Shown: piece after piece, positions 10,032 to 20,808 of the stretch | Numbering within the stretch: position 1 is the stretch's first letter | How the letters are laid out: each line of letters begins with the position of its first letter | The notes under the pieces: model-generated | Seen by the model: only the letters and a program-made list of their open reading frames with translations | Told to the model about the DNA's origin: nothing | The model's database searches: none | Position numbers and translations under genes: made by a program | Assembly (NCBI GenBank): GCA_031771865.1 | Contig: JASISA010000001.1 | Span: 1,550,001-1,614,000 of the forward strand | Source of the DNA: Nothophaeocryptopus gaeumannii | Taxonomy: Eukaryota > Ascomycota > Dothideomycetes > Mycosphaerellales > Mycosphaerellaceae | Length of the DNA stretch: 64,000 nt | Direction of reading: 5' to 3'

Positions 10032-11669
10032 ATGTCGACCAAGCCTTCAAAACACGTCTGCGCGGATTGCGGGCGTGCCTACAAAGCCGCTGAGACTCTG
10101 AATCGTCACCGGAAGAACCATCAGGAAGGAACAAATTACACTTGCGACATCTGCGACGCTTCATTCAAGAGAAAAGACCTTCTGGATCGACATTCTCACA
10201 TACATGCCAGTGGACGACAGCCTGCCAGCCGGAACAGAAGTCAGCGTGCCTGCGACCGATGCTCGAGACTCAAGACACGATGCGACAACCTCATTCCATG
10301 CACTCGATGCACTCGCGGCGGCCACTCTTGCACCTACAAGCTGAGGAGTAGCCGTGCCAGAACTGATCGTTCATCGACTGTATCGTCTGGCAGCATTTCT
10401 TCAACTACGCAGAGTCCGCACTTGACTCCCCTTCCGCCGCAGCTGCTGACGTCGGCTGACGCAGTGGGATGCGCAATGACTGCGACTTTCGGAAATCGCC
10501 CGTCAGACGCCAAGGATCGTTGGATGGGCACGCTTTGGCTCGAGGACCCTGTTTGGCAATGGCCTAGCGTTGATCAACCGGTACAGGCATTACAGCAAGC
10601 TCCACCAGGCACAATCGCGCCAACGAGCTGTAGTATGCAAGCGATATCGAACTGGAACGAAAATCTGGATCCCATGTTAATGGACAACTCGCTGCCGCCT
10701 GAGCCGGAGCCGGAGAGTTATAGCCCTTCTGCAGGAAGCCCTCATTACTCGCTTTCGCCAATGGCGACTCCTCTGACGATCGAACAATCGAAACGACAAG
10801 CTCCGCGAACGACTGCACCGGCACACATCCTTTCACTGCCAATGTCAGAATCGTCGCATAGCACCAGCACGACCGATCACATGCCCCAAGATGCCATCAT
10901 CTCAGAACTCTGCAGCCTCGCGACCAATTTTGGCCTCTTCGATCGCGCCAGTATCTTTCTTACCAGCATCTGGTCTTCAAGTGCTGCGAAAGTCGAATCG
11001 GCATTCAACCTCTCCGGCCTCACCCCTCCCGCAACAGAACACGTCTTCAACCATTTCATCAACCTTTTCTTCGCACACTTCCACGCCTCATGCCTACCTT
11101 CCAGTAAACGTTTCGCGGCAGCCGAAAGTCATCCGCCACATCTTTACCTCACAATGACGGCGATCGGCGCGGCGTACGCATCAGGCTGGTATGGAGCGCA
11201 GAAGTACAGCGAAATGATGCTCGATGCACTACGGCCGAATCTCATGATGGCCGCGATGGAATCAAACGCTTCACGTTTGGGTGAAGATGGCACGTTCGCG
11301 TTGGTACAGAGTTTGAGTCTCTTGCAAGCTGCTATGCTACAACTTGGAGATCGCAAAGCTTCATTGGACGTGAGTCCGTATCTGAGTCGGATAACGATTG
11401 AGCTTGGACGACGGATTGGACTGTTCGTGGCGGGTGCGAGGAAGGGCAGTGATATACAGATGGATAATGCGCGAATGAGACTTGCGACGGGTGTGGGGAG
11501 ACAGGACGCTTTTGTTGCGATGTTGGCTGGCACGGCGCCGGTGCTTTCTGTGCAGGAGAGCAGGACGTATGGGGCGGAGAGGGATAGGAAGTCGTTTGAG
11601 AGTATGGTTTCTACGAAGAGCATTCCGACGCCTGTAGGTGGGGAGAGAGAGGGATGGTATAGCGATTAG
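10032..11669 (+). CDS. C2H2 + Zn2Cys6 dual zinc-finger transcription factor
   Basis: 545-residue single-exon regulator with two DNA-binding modules in tandem. Two C2H2 fingers (about residues 11-31 and 39-59) both fit C-x2-C-x12-H-x3-H. A Zn2Cys6 binuclear cluster follows at about residues 75-102, starting ACDRCSRLKTRC and fitting C-x2-C-x6-C-x5-C-x2-C-x6-C. A Ser/Pro/Thr-rich linker leads to a helical region from about 290 that resembles the start of the fungal-specific transcription-factor domain (FFAHFHASCLP, MTAIGAAYASG). The C-terminus is short for this class, which often continues well past 700 residues, so it may be truncated relative to relatives. The start is the first ATG before the first finger. 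Target genes cannot be inferred. Confidence 0.85.
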   Translation: MSTKPSKHVCADCGRAYKAAETLNRHRKNHQEGTNYTCDICDASFKRKDLLDRHSHIHASGRQPASRNRSQRACDRCSRLKTRCDNLIPCTRCTRGGHSCTYKLRSSRARTDRSSTVSSGSISSTTQSPHLTPLPPQLLTSADAVGCAMTATFGNRPSDAKDRWMGTLWLEDPVWQWPSVDQPVQALQQAPPGTIAPTSCSMQAISNWNENLDPMLMDNSLPPEPEPESYSPSAGSPHYSLSPMATPLTIEQSKRQAPRTTAPAHILSLPMSESSHSTSTTDHMPQDAIISELCSLATNFGLFDRASIFLTSIWSSSAAKVESAFNLSGLTPPATEHVFNHFINLFFAHFHASCLPSSKRFAAAESHPPHLYLTMTAIGAAYASGWYGAQKYSEMMLDALRPNLMMAAMESNASRLGEDGTFALVQSLSLLQAAMLQLGDRKASLDVSPYLSRITIELGRRIGLFVAGARKGSDIQMDNARMRLATGVGRQDAFVAMLAGTAPVLSVQESRTYGAERDRKSFESMVSTKSIPTPVGGEREGWYSD

Positions 11670-11762
11670 TGAGGTCGACGAATGAAATGAAAGAAATATC
11701 GAGCTTCATCTATCATCATACACCAATCTGTCCGTCTATCCTCTGATTCGGGTATTCTTTCG

Positions 11763-13901
11763 TCACCCCCAAATCGCATCCTTACTCCGCCCGCCACCAC
11801 TCACATCAGGCGGCGTCGTCAAAGTATAACTCCAGCTCTCGACCCCATCGACGAACAACCGATACTGCAAAATCGATTGATCGCTCGTGCTCGGATTCGA
11901 AATACTCACAGCCCCATATTTACTGTTTCCATCCGGCAAATACTTGATACAAACATCACTCGTGTATTCTTCACTCGTCGAACTCTCCGTATACGTCCGA
12001 ATAGGTAGATAGAACATATTCAACGGACTGACACTGAACTCATGCACTGTTGCACTCAGCGGCCAATATTTCCTCCTCGTCTTCAATGCGCTTTTCTCAT
12101 GGGGCGACAGAATTGCAGCGTCAAGACCCGGTATCGGTCTCGCCCCGACGCCGATGGGTCCTAACCCGATGATTCCTTCTTTGCCTGTTGGGGGAGGCGG
12201 GAAGGAAGTGGCGGCGAACTCATGGCGGTCTCCACTTAGGATCACAACGCCTATACCACCTTTGAGACCGACATCCCACATGGCCTCGAGGATGATTTGG
12301 CGTTCACCTAGATACCCGCGCCAAGTATCTTGAGCTCCGAACCACCAATTCTTGGTGAACGGGACCGACGAGACGACAAATTTCCACTTCACGCCAGACG
12401 GTTCGGGTCTCTTGAGCCAGGTCAGGAGATCGGATAGTTGTTGAGCGCCTAGCATTGTCTTTGTGGCATCTCCGGTTGTTGGGTCTGAGCCGTTCGTCGC
12501 GTCATTGGGTGAACGGTAGCGTCTGGTGTCGAGCATGAAGAAGGTGGCTGGACCCTGCGTGAAGGAGAAATAAGTCTCATCCTTCCGATGAGGTGGAGGG
12601 TTTGCGGCGATGTGATAGTGCTCGTATGGGTCGTTGGCTGCTTGGAAGACGCTTGTGGTATTGCCGTCCCAGTCGTTTTGGATCTCGTGGTCGTCGTAGA
12701 CGTGAAACCACGGCAGCTCTTTTGCTGCTGCTGGCCAATCCGGGCTTGAGTAGACTTGTCGGTACTCGCGTCGGTAGTCTTCAAGGTTGGTTCCCTGCCT
12801 ATGCGGGACGTCGATGTAGATGAAGTCGCCTAGGAAAAGCATGAACTGTGCTTTCAAGCCCTCTAGGGTTTGCGCAAGATAGCGCAGTCCTGGCGCGGAA
12901 AGTGGATGACTGAGCGGATTATACGGAAAGTTCAGCTTGATGCATGATGAGTGAACGAACGTGAACATATTCCGGTTCTCCGCGCGTGTCGATGTCTGGC
13001 CTATCTTCGGCGCAGTGGTGAAGTAGCCCGTCTGATTGTTGCTCACGGTCCATTGGTAACGCGTATCAGGCTTCAGCTTGTTCAGCGTGAAGGTGCCCGT
13101 GAAGTCAGTGCGTTCGTCCAGCCAATCGATCTTTCCGCCAGTCTTCCAGGCATCATCGGTGACGGAGCTCTTTGCGGCCGTCAGAGGTGCATCGGCATGT
13201 CTGTATGAGGCAAAGACGGGTAATTGGTGAGCATCTGGTTCTCTGATCAAAATCTTGGCAGAGGTGTCAGAGACGTAGCCAACTCGCGCGAAGGACAGCT
13301 CATGTGACGGATAGAAGTATGTCGTCCGATTGACAAGATCGAATGTCATGAGCACGAGAGCCAGATTGATGGCGAATGTGACTAAGCTCCATATCGTGCT
13401 CGTAGGACTTGGAAGTCCCAACAAGAGCGTCCTCAATGGGCGAGGGTCTTTCTCGACAACGTCAATCTGCTCTTCAACGACCAACTCTTTGCCCGCATCT
13501 CTTACAGCCCCGTTTGTGTAACGAGGATCCAATTCTTGTACATCCTGCGGAATCGTGTCTCTTTCCGTCACGCGTATCTCATCGGCAATCACTTTGAACG
13601 GGCTGGTATTGACGAAGGTATACCAAAAGCTTGGCAGGTATAGGGCAAAGAAGGAGTAGACGAGCGGCGGGAAGTGCTGATGGTGGTCAGCTCGGTGTGG
13701 TCGGTCTGCATAGGTCTAGTGGCTACATACATGGCCTGGTATCTGTCGTCGTTCTCGTCAGCTTGCTCGCTCTCTCATAATCACCGGCGCAAAGCCATGC
13801 GTACCCACCCATCTCAGGAAGATGAACGCGCTCAGTCTCAGCACTGTTGAGCTGATCCACGTCGCGTTCTTCGCTACATCATACAGGCTGCTGGAAGCCA
13901 T
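11763..13901 (-). CDS. PhoD-like metallophosphatase, membrane-anchored
   Basis: Predicted 668-residue alkaline phosphatase D-type enzyme in two exons, 13809-13901 and 11763-13676. The 132-nt intron has donor GTGGGT, a GCTGAC branch site and acceptor CAG, and is in phase 0. The first exon adds an N-terminal helix (residues about 13-31); exon 2 opens with a second (about 33-50), and a third lies at about 126-146, so the catalytic domain is membrane-tethered. Metal and active-site motifs are visible: FVHSSCIKLNF, FLGDFIYID, VYDDHEIQNDWDG, MLDTRRYR and ILSGDRHEFAA. PhoD enzymes are phosphodiesterases/phosphomonoesterases, but the substrate of this fungal membrane branch is not evident. A model using only the long exon would lose the first two helices. 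Confidence 0.85.
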
Positions 13902-14362
13902 GATGAGGCCTTACTGTCATGAAGCTGTAAACAAGACACGCATGATGAGCATCGCGACTGTCTTCTTGCTGGACGATGGGATCGCGAATCGGAGCGCAGC
14001 AGTTGACACGCACTTCTGATGTCATTGTAACAATGCCTTGTTGCCTGAACGACCGGACTACATTCCTCTACCACACAAATGCATACACCTCTTGGTATGG
14101 CAAGCACGAGCTGCGAATACAGCACCATCGTCATCGCTATCAAACAGATACAGAAGCTTCTGCAATCTACCAGCACCTTCTACAGGCTGCCAGTACGATA
14201 TTACTCACCGGATCTAACTGAATGTCTCCGGCTTGGTTTCAGCTGAGGAGGATGATGTTCGAACAGTCATAAAGAGTAAGAGGATCAAGTCCCTTCACAT
14301 ACTCACTTGAACTCATCAAGGTGCTTCTTTCCACTATACCAACTCTATCAATTTCAATCAAA
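13902..14362. other. Divergent intergenic region
   Basis: Shared upstream region of the PhoD-like gene (minus) and the GFA-domain gene (plus). No additional gene is seen. Confidence 0.45.
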
Positions 14363-14945
14363 ATGTCCAAATCTACTCCAGCACCAACCCAACCAGACGG
14401 CACTCCCCTCGAACTTCCCTGGCCCCAACCCTCAGGCACTTGGGGCAATTACGACCTCCACTGCCACTGTGGTTCCATACGCTACAACATCAAATCTCCC
14501 CTCCATTGTATTCAGAAGAGACTTCAGGTGAACCCCAATACCCAGTCGGCTCCTGCGACTGTTCCTTCTGCCAGCGAAACGGATACCTCTGCATCCACCC
14601 GCTCGCATCCAACATCGAATTCACTCAAGGACTAGAACATAAATCAGAGTATCTATTTGGCAACAAGAAGTGTCCGCAGTGGTTTTGTCAGAGATGTGGG
14701 AGTGTGATTGCGACGGATATTAGGCCGTTGATGAAGATGATGGGACAGGAGTCGAGGTTTACTGTAAACGTGAGTGGTCAAGTTCCCCAAAAGCATTACG
14801 TTGAAGACAAATGTGCTGATTTTCACGCTAGGCACGAATGCTGAAAGACTTCGATATCGACAGACTTAAGATCAAGGAGATCAAGGGAATGAAGAACATG
14901 GGTGGGAAGTATGATCCGGACACTTTGGAGTCTGAGGTACGATGA
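14363..14945 (+). CDS. GFA-domain (CENP-V/formaldehyde-activating-like) protein, apparent frameshift
   Basis: Small zinc-binding protein of the GFA/CENP-V fold. The domain parts are clear: CHCGSIRYNI with the first CxC metal motif, then VGSCDCSFCQRNGY and WFCQRCGSVIA with the remaining Cys ligands. The first part is read in the frame of the ATG at 14363 and the rest in the next frame, with the switch between about 14490 and 14515, near a CCCC run at 14498-14501; one base appears to be missing. No intron can explain the switch without removing the conserved RYNI strand. A normal intron lies at 14770-14831 (GTGAGT...CTAG, phase 0), and the last exon ends at 14945. It is either a sequencing/assembly error or a recently broken gene. 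Confidence 0.68.
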
Positions 14946-15038
14946 AGACATCTTGCAATAAAAAGGCCGCACGGAGAAAACTTGTATCGATTTCAGGGGT
15001 ATATGGCATGTCTAGCTAAGAACCTCTCTGCTCAAAAA

Positions 15039-17298
15039 TTACGAATCCTGCATCTCCTTATCCACAGATTCGAACCCGTTCAAAAAGCCCAAGAAGCACA
15101 AGACGCCAAGGCCGGGGTCGAGAGAACCTGTGGTGGCCCTGATGGAATGCATGCTGAGCTGGGGAATCCCAGCATCGATGGCTCTGCACCCAAGAGCAGA
15201 TGAGAGCATCGGGCCGACGGTACCTCCAGAGCGACTGTCGTTTCGAATCTGGAAGACTTGAAGCTTAGCTCCAACCTTGTCCGCGCAACGTTTCAAGATA
15301 GTCGTGGAAACAGAGTCGGTGGTCATGTGGCCATTAGAGTCAGCAGAGACGACTATACCAACGTTCAGGTGAGGCGAGTGGTTCACGAGGTAGGCATTGA
15401 GGAAATTCGGGTTGACGGCGTGGATGACGTCCGAGGACACCATGAACGAGTTTGCCATGGTTCTGCCCATCAGGTCAGATGTCGGGTTGTGATCTGACAG
15501 GGCGCCAACAGCACGCTCGATCGCCGATGGCAGGAAGTTGCCCTTCGCACCTTGTCGGAGCAGCGAGCCGATCTCTTCATTGTCGAACAAGCCAATAACC
15601 TTGATCAGAGAGCTGTGTCGGGTGTCGTACGTCTGACTCTCGATCAAAGCCTGGAGAGCGGCCCAAGAACAAAGCTTGTCGTCAATGCGGCCAGCGAAGA
15701 TGAACTCCTTGTTGAGACCGCCTACCGTCGCAGGCTGGATGTCGAACAGCTCAAGCTCCCAATTGACGATGTTCGCGTATGTGTTGGCTCCCAGGCCGAG
15801 TGCATCTCCAATAGCACGGACCAATGCAGGCGGCTGTGTAGATATGAAGCTTCCAATTTTGCCATCAAAGCCGGTCGAGCCAAGCAGGGAAGGCTGGCTG
15901 AACGCATCAGCGGGTTGATACAGAGATTCAAGACCATCTGATGATGAGCTATCCAGACCAATGATCGGAACCATTTGTGTCTCTGGGTTGAAAGGTCCAT
16001 TGGCCGCAGCACCAAAATGGGGTGCCAAAGTTGGGATGCGGGCAATCGGCCAGTCCAACTTGACAAGCTTCGTGACAATCTTGTCACCCTCCTTGATATG
16101 TACTCTGCCTCCAATACCAAGATCGCGGTCCCACCAGGTGCTGTTCAGGCCTCCTGCGTACGGTGCAACGCCAAGCTGCAGGTAGCCGGCCTTGTTCGCG
16201 ACTTGTGAAACAGGCTTAAGCTTTGCGGTCAAAGCATCAACGTGTCCCGCGAGAATTGCAGCACCGTTGCCGGGCTTGTAGTTCGCACCAACGACAAACG
16301 CAATCAGCGAAGAGCCATTACGCTCCACGAAGTAATGTCCAGAAGTCTTGATGTCCCAAGCTTCCCTCTCAGAAAGCTGTGTCCAACCCTGCTCCTTCAA
16401 TTCCTTCTTCATCGCGTCGACGCAGTGGAAGACAGTCGGGTTCTCGGTCAAGAACTCACAGAATGGTTTTGTGTACTTGGCAGCATTGTCGCTCGTGGCT
16501 CGCTTGAATCTTTCGGCCTTCTCATTCGCAGCCAAGGTGGCAGCGAGACCTCTGGGCTTCGTCTGGTTGGAGCCTTGCTTCTCCAGACGCCATTCCCATA
16601 GTCGCTCAAAGTCGTCGCGCTCCATTGGCACCCAATCGATAGGATGCTTGTCGAACAGTGAGTTGTGACCAAGGTCCCAGATTGATAGTTGTGTCCCATA
16701 TCCCATGCTCCTACGTTGTTCTTCGAGTAACACTCGATACCTGTGCTCAGTATCTTTCAAGGTCTCAAGAGTCCACTCCACAGGACCCTTTCCATCTCGC
16801 ACCCGGCTTCGAATCTCCTCTTCGCTGTATATGCGGAATGGATGTGGCCCGGCGGATTTGTCTGCAAGCATACCCGTCTTGAGTGGTTCCTGATTCTGCT
16901 CACGGCTTGCGCGACTGTTGTCAAGTCGTTGGTTCATTTGGGTTTTGATGCTGTTGAGCACCTTCTGGAAACCCTCAAAGTCAAGAGCCTCCCTTTCAGC
17001 AGTCGTAGGCTCCCTGGGAAGCTGTACGGGTATAGTATGAAGCAGGTTTGGGATCGAAGGTAGAGAGCTAGCAGTTGCTTGGTGGTAGGCATCTCTCTCA
17101 CTCTGTGGCTAGCCCGGCGGCTACTCTGTCTCCTAGGTATCGGGAGTACTCCTCCTCAGAGACATAGGCTTTGGATGAAGGCATCTCTTGCGGCTGCTCG
17201 GGCTGAGGTCTCGTCTCCCGATGCGGTTCTGTTGAGGTTGTGGTTCGATTGGGGGTGCTGCTGCGAAGGGAGTGGTTTGAAGGGGCGTTGCGGACCAT
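15039..17298 (-). CDS. APE1: M18 aspartyl/vacuolar aminopeptidase (Ape1/Lap4 family) with long N-terminal extension
   Basis: Zinc aminopeptidase, predicted 723 residues in two exons, 17102-17298 and 15039-17013. The 88-nt intron (donor GTGAGA) joins GA to G, giving LATE-EPTTAERE in frame. The M18 catalytic core starts near residue 246 and carries the expected motifs: ILAGHVDA (Zn His), GRIDDKLCSW (Zn Asp), LFDNEEIGS (catalytic/Zn Glu), SSDVIHAVNP and QLSMHSIRATTG. Yeast Ape1 is about 514 residues, so some 200 extra residues precede the core here. They are charged, contain helix-forming segments, and I do not recognise them. The core assignment is secure; whether the extension belongs to the same mRNA is an inference from the continuous reading frame. 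Confidence 0.88.
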
Positions 17299-17787
17299 GC
17301 TGCTGAATATAAGGGAGCTCAATTATCTCTCCTGTGGGTTTGACCAAGAACAGTGAGACCTGAAAGCCAAAGGAGGTCGGAAGAGGGTGTAGTTTTCGTG
17401 TCGCTGTTGTGTTGCTGTGGCACCATGTACGTTTCACCAAGCTGCTGTGGTGAGTTCGACGATCATCTCCGGCGCGGATGATCCCTGTCAGTTGTTGACC
17501 CGACGGCGACGATTTTCCGGCTCCCAAACACTTCTTATCCACCTCCCAAACACTTCTTATCCACCTCCCTGCTTCCTGATCTCACACTCGCATATTCTAC
17601 TCGACAGAAACTGGGCAGAGACCTGCTACTGGTCCCTTTGGTCTACCTCGACGTCAGCAGGAGTGAGAGGCGTTTGAGATTCGAACAGCCAGCCTTATTA
17701 ACATCAGGTAGGGACCACCTTCTAGGCCATTGACTTTTTGAGCTATCGACATCTGCATTACTTGAAGAAGACAAACATCACTTGATC
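17299..17787. other. Divergent intergenic region with a 22-bp tandem repeat
   Basis: Shared upstream region of the aminopeptidase (minus) and a small unknown gene (plus). Apart from the repeat at 17521-17570, nothing recognisable is present. Confidence 0.45.
17521..17570. repeat. 22-bp perfect tandem duplication
   Basis: Two identical copies of a 22-bp unit beginning CTCCCAAACACTTCTTATCC lie at 17521-17542 and 17543-17564, and a third partial copy (CTCCC) follows. The repeat sits about 220 bp upstream of the aminopeptidase start. Confidence 0.9.
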
Positions 17788-18246
17788 ATGTCTACAGGAA
17801 CCGCAGTGCCAGCTAAGCCTTCGCCAATGGTCGCAAAGAACACCGACAAGCTACCGGGAGACAGCGCCGCTGCAATCGCCAAAGAAGACCCGGTCAAGGC
17901 AATCGAGAAGCTCGAAACCAAACAAAGGGCAGTCAATGTCAACAATATTGCCCGTGTCTCGAACAGCCACCTCACGAGCGATGACGAGAAGCTGCATCCA
18001 CTGGTTTCCGTCAAGACAGGCAAAACCATTGACAAATTTCCATCAATCTCGAGGGAGATCTCCAAGATGACCCGTATGGCAGCAGCAGCCTGAGCCCTCA
18101 AACTTGAATCTACCGACGGCTAATTTAATACAGTGGCTCAGATAAATTCGATGTTGAACGAGCTGGATGCTGAACGCGTCGGTAACGAAGCTGCGAGACG
18201 CGAGAGACTACGAGTTCAGATTGGCCTCAAGCCGAACCCAGCGTGA
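17788..18246 (+). CDS. Small protein of unknown function, two exons
   Basis: Predicted 132-residue protein, exons 17788-18073 and 18134-18246. The 60-nt intron has donor GTATGG, a GGCTAAT branch site and acceptor TACAG; splicing joins C to TG and keeps the frame, ending ...RVQIGLKPNPA. The first part is Lys/Ala/Ser-rich without a signal peptide or membrane segment; the C-terminal 38 residues form a likely amphipathic helix (QINSMLNELDAERVGNEAAR). I do not recognise the family. Support comes from in-phase splice signals and protein-like composition; an unspliced reading also exists and ends at 18093. Confidence 0.5.
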
Positions 18247-18476
18247 GACACAGCGACAGCAGCCTGAAAGCGCTAGACTGCGAGTGAGATGGAGTTCGTT
18301 AACTTCAGCTATTAATTGCATTTCAGAATAAGACATTCGATATTCAATTGATTTTCTGACCAGTCCTCCAGCTTTTCAGTCCCACTCAAACCAGCAAGCT
18401 CCTCGCGTCTGTTAACCCAATAGGAAGCGCTCACTCAACGACTGAGGCATACACGAATTCCACATAATTACGCACC

Positions 18477-19297
18477 ATGCGAATTATCGTCTACGATCCC
18501 GCGACATTTGGGCTCGGAGCCGCGATCACTGCGGACGTGACCTCGACGAGTGCGGCCAACTCCAGCATGCAAGCAGAAGCCAACGACATTGCACTCACTG
18601 ACCATGAAGTAAGCGCGCAGAGCAGTTTATGCTTCAAGTCAGCAGAGGCGGTAATGGACACGAATGCCGCAGCACAAGTACACGGCTTCTTCATACTACC
18701 ACCAGAGATCAGACTTCAGATCCTGGCATACGCATATTAACCTGCTAGCATCACATGCAGAGAAGGCCGAGTATGCGAGCTCGGTGCGTCATCCAGCAGC
18801 GTCGCATCGAGCATCATGGTCAACAAGCAGTACTTCTATGAAGCCGCAGAATACATCGCCGCCAGCCACGAATTCATCTTCAAATCTCAGGTCCAGCTGA
18901 TCCGCTTCTTGAGCAAATCCGACACAACACGATGTCTCTTCCATCGACACATCCGAAGCATCACTCTGGAGAGCGGCTCATACACTAACCCCCGCTCACT
19001 GAAGTTTGCCCACAGCTCAAGAAGTTCACGCTCGTGGCGGCGACTATTCTACGCGAGGCGCAGGCACATGGTATGATGGTGGTCAAGGAAACTTTTCACG
19101 CGCCTGCACACGTCTTGGATCAGCTGAGAAGTGTCACTGGCATCAAGGAATTCACGTTCGTTGATAAGGGCGCGTCATGCTATCAATTCCATCCTTGGGA
19201 TCGTCCTGCCTTATTACATTTGAAGTATCGGTGGGCGCTCCAAGCCTGTCAGTTTCAACAGAGACTGCGCGAAATTGTGACGTGGCCAAAGGAGTAG
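18477..19297 (+). pseudogene. F-box/2EXR-like gene, copy 1, broken by a stop and a frameshift
   Basis: First of three related tandem copies. The frame from the ATG at 18477 reaches the hydrophobic F-box/2EXR-type start FFILPPEIRLQILAYAY and then meets an in-frame TAA at 18738-18740. The same frame resumes protein-like sequence downstream (MVNKQYFYEAAEYIAAS, FLHRHIRSITLESG-like), then must shift by one base near 19010-19020 to continue as LKKFTLVAATILREAQ to the stop at 19297. I found no GT-AG pair that would remove the stop or repair the frame while keeping the conserved parts. The NKQYFYEAAEYI segment matches NGQYFAEATQHL in copy 2 and SKQYLAETIQHL in copy 3. Confidence 0.55.
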
Positions 19298-19467
19298 TGG
19301 AAGTGGGTGTGTGTGAGTTGGAGAAATGCGAGTGAGCCTGTTACGATTAGCTGACAGCTCATAGGCGTAGAAGCATAGCATAAGGCGAGCACCAGTTATA
19401 TTGAGCTTTGAACATTAGCATCTGCCACAAATCCTAAACCGAAAGTTTTCGTATCTCCTCTTACGAC

Positions 19468-20156
19468 ATGGCACATGACACTCATTCCCCGGAAACGTTT
19501 GGTTTCTTCAATCAATTCTACGAATTGGCCTACGAAGATGAACGAGATGGTATCTTACAACACCCGAGGGCCAGTACCTAACATGGTACCATGGATTCCC
19601 GCATCCCACAAAGACCCTCTCTGTAAATGGACAGTACTTCGCCGAAGCAACACAACATCTTGCCGAAATCTCGACCTTTCGGTTTCGGAGGACTCATCAC
19701 CTTCGACATTTCCTTGGAAACAGCCTCGTCGCCAAGACTTACTTCCTTCCTCACCTTCGGCGGCTATGCCTTTACCTTCGGTACGAGCCAACACCGATAC
19801 GTCTACAGGATGAGAGATCTTCATTTGCCAGAATCATTTCTCGGCCACTCGGGCTGAAGGGGGCATGTCAGAATCTTCAGACATTTAAGCTCAAGCTCTC
19901 ACGGTTCTTCAACTTCTTCAAAGAACCTCAATTGGGCGAGAAGTTTCCAACCGATGAGTGTACGATGATTGAGATTTTGGGGTTCTTGGAAGGGATCAGC
20001 GGTGTGGAGATTCAAGTCAGGTATCCGTTGCATCTTACGCAATTTGATTGGAATACGATGAGGCAATTGCGAGACAAGAAGAGGCACGAGGATGATTTGG
20101 AGAGGTTGAGAGAGTATGGGTGGGCAGGATTGATGTGGTATGGTGGGAGACGCTAA
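19468..20156 (+). pseudogene. F-box/2EXR-like gene, copy 2, probable frameshift
   Basis: Second tandem copy. An ATG at 19468 opens FGFFNQFYELAYEDE, which fits the start of this family but stops after 37 codons. From about 19550 another frame, open without interruption to 20156, carries the body (TLSVNGQYFAEATQHLAE, then a long Leu/Arg-rich region ending WAGLMWYGGRR). The two parts are offset by one base, the gap is too short for an intron, and the long frame has no early ATG of its own. I therefore read a single-base lesion near 19540-19560. An unusual upstream splice from within the first 30 bases of coding sequence cannot be excluded. Confidence 0.5.
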
Positions 20157-20288
20157 GGAAAGTGTTGCCTTGTGCTGCCTGGAACCAGCCTATTTCGGGA
20201 ACTTTCTTCTGTGACTCCATATGAGTCCTTCAATGGCTTGAAGACGCAATGCTATGTCCTCTCCTGCTCCTCTTTCCTGTTCAACACA

Positions 20289-20808
20289 ATGGCTGAAGAA
20301 GAAGCCTGCCACTTCTTTCGCCTCCCCGTCGAACTCCGCTTTACAATCTGCGACCTCGTCTACGGCTATGGCAGAGCAGTTCACCCTCTCCCCCAATACG
20401 TGCACACAGAACTCCAATTCGGTCCTCAGGGCAAAGCGATCGCCGTACCCGTGCAGCTGCCAAATCAACCACCGCGCGTAAGTTGATCATTCGGTGCACT
20501 CCGACTAACAGATCGATCGATCGAGCTGACGTCTTTGCCATCTGAAGGCCGAAACCATCGTCGAGCAACGAATAGTATCGAAGCAGTATCTTGCCGAAAC
20601 AATACAACACCTCGCAGAAAACAACAGTTTCTGTCTCTGGCGTCGAGATTACAACTGGCGAGGCTTCGACACCGTCTCCCCCTCCTTCCTTCTCTACGTT
20701 CGCACCCTGCATGTCTACTGGAACGCCTATTCTGACCCTGAACGCCTCGACTTATCGACTCTCATGTCGAAGAGTGGGAGAGGGAGGAGAGGTGGGTTGA
20801 GGTTCTGA
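20289..20808 (+). CDS. F-box/2EXR-like protein, copy 3
   Basis: Third tandem copy and the least damaged. Two exons, 20289-20477 and 20548-20808, with a textbook 70-nt intron (GTAAGT, GCTGAC branch site, GAAG acceptor, phase 0), give 149 residues. The N-terminus CHFFRLPVELRFTICDLVY is the short Leu/Pro-rich F-box/2EXR-type motif, and SKQYLAETIQHLAE is the segment shared with the two upstream copies. The last 20 residues are Gly/Arg-rich and look unlike protein, while the adjacent frame over 20755-20860 reads as a normal helical tail, so a 3' frameshift is possible. Members often act in ubiquitin-ligase recognition or are uncharacterised; function here is unknown. Confidence 0.6.

Noticed and set aside
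14469..14527. 59-nt GT-AG intron that would bring the two GFA frames together
   Set aside because: Phase works, but it would delete the conserved GSIRYNI strand of the domain and has no clear branch site; a frameshift is the better reading.
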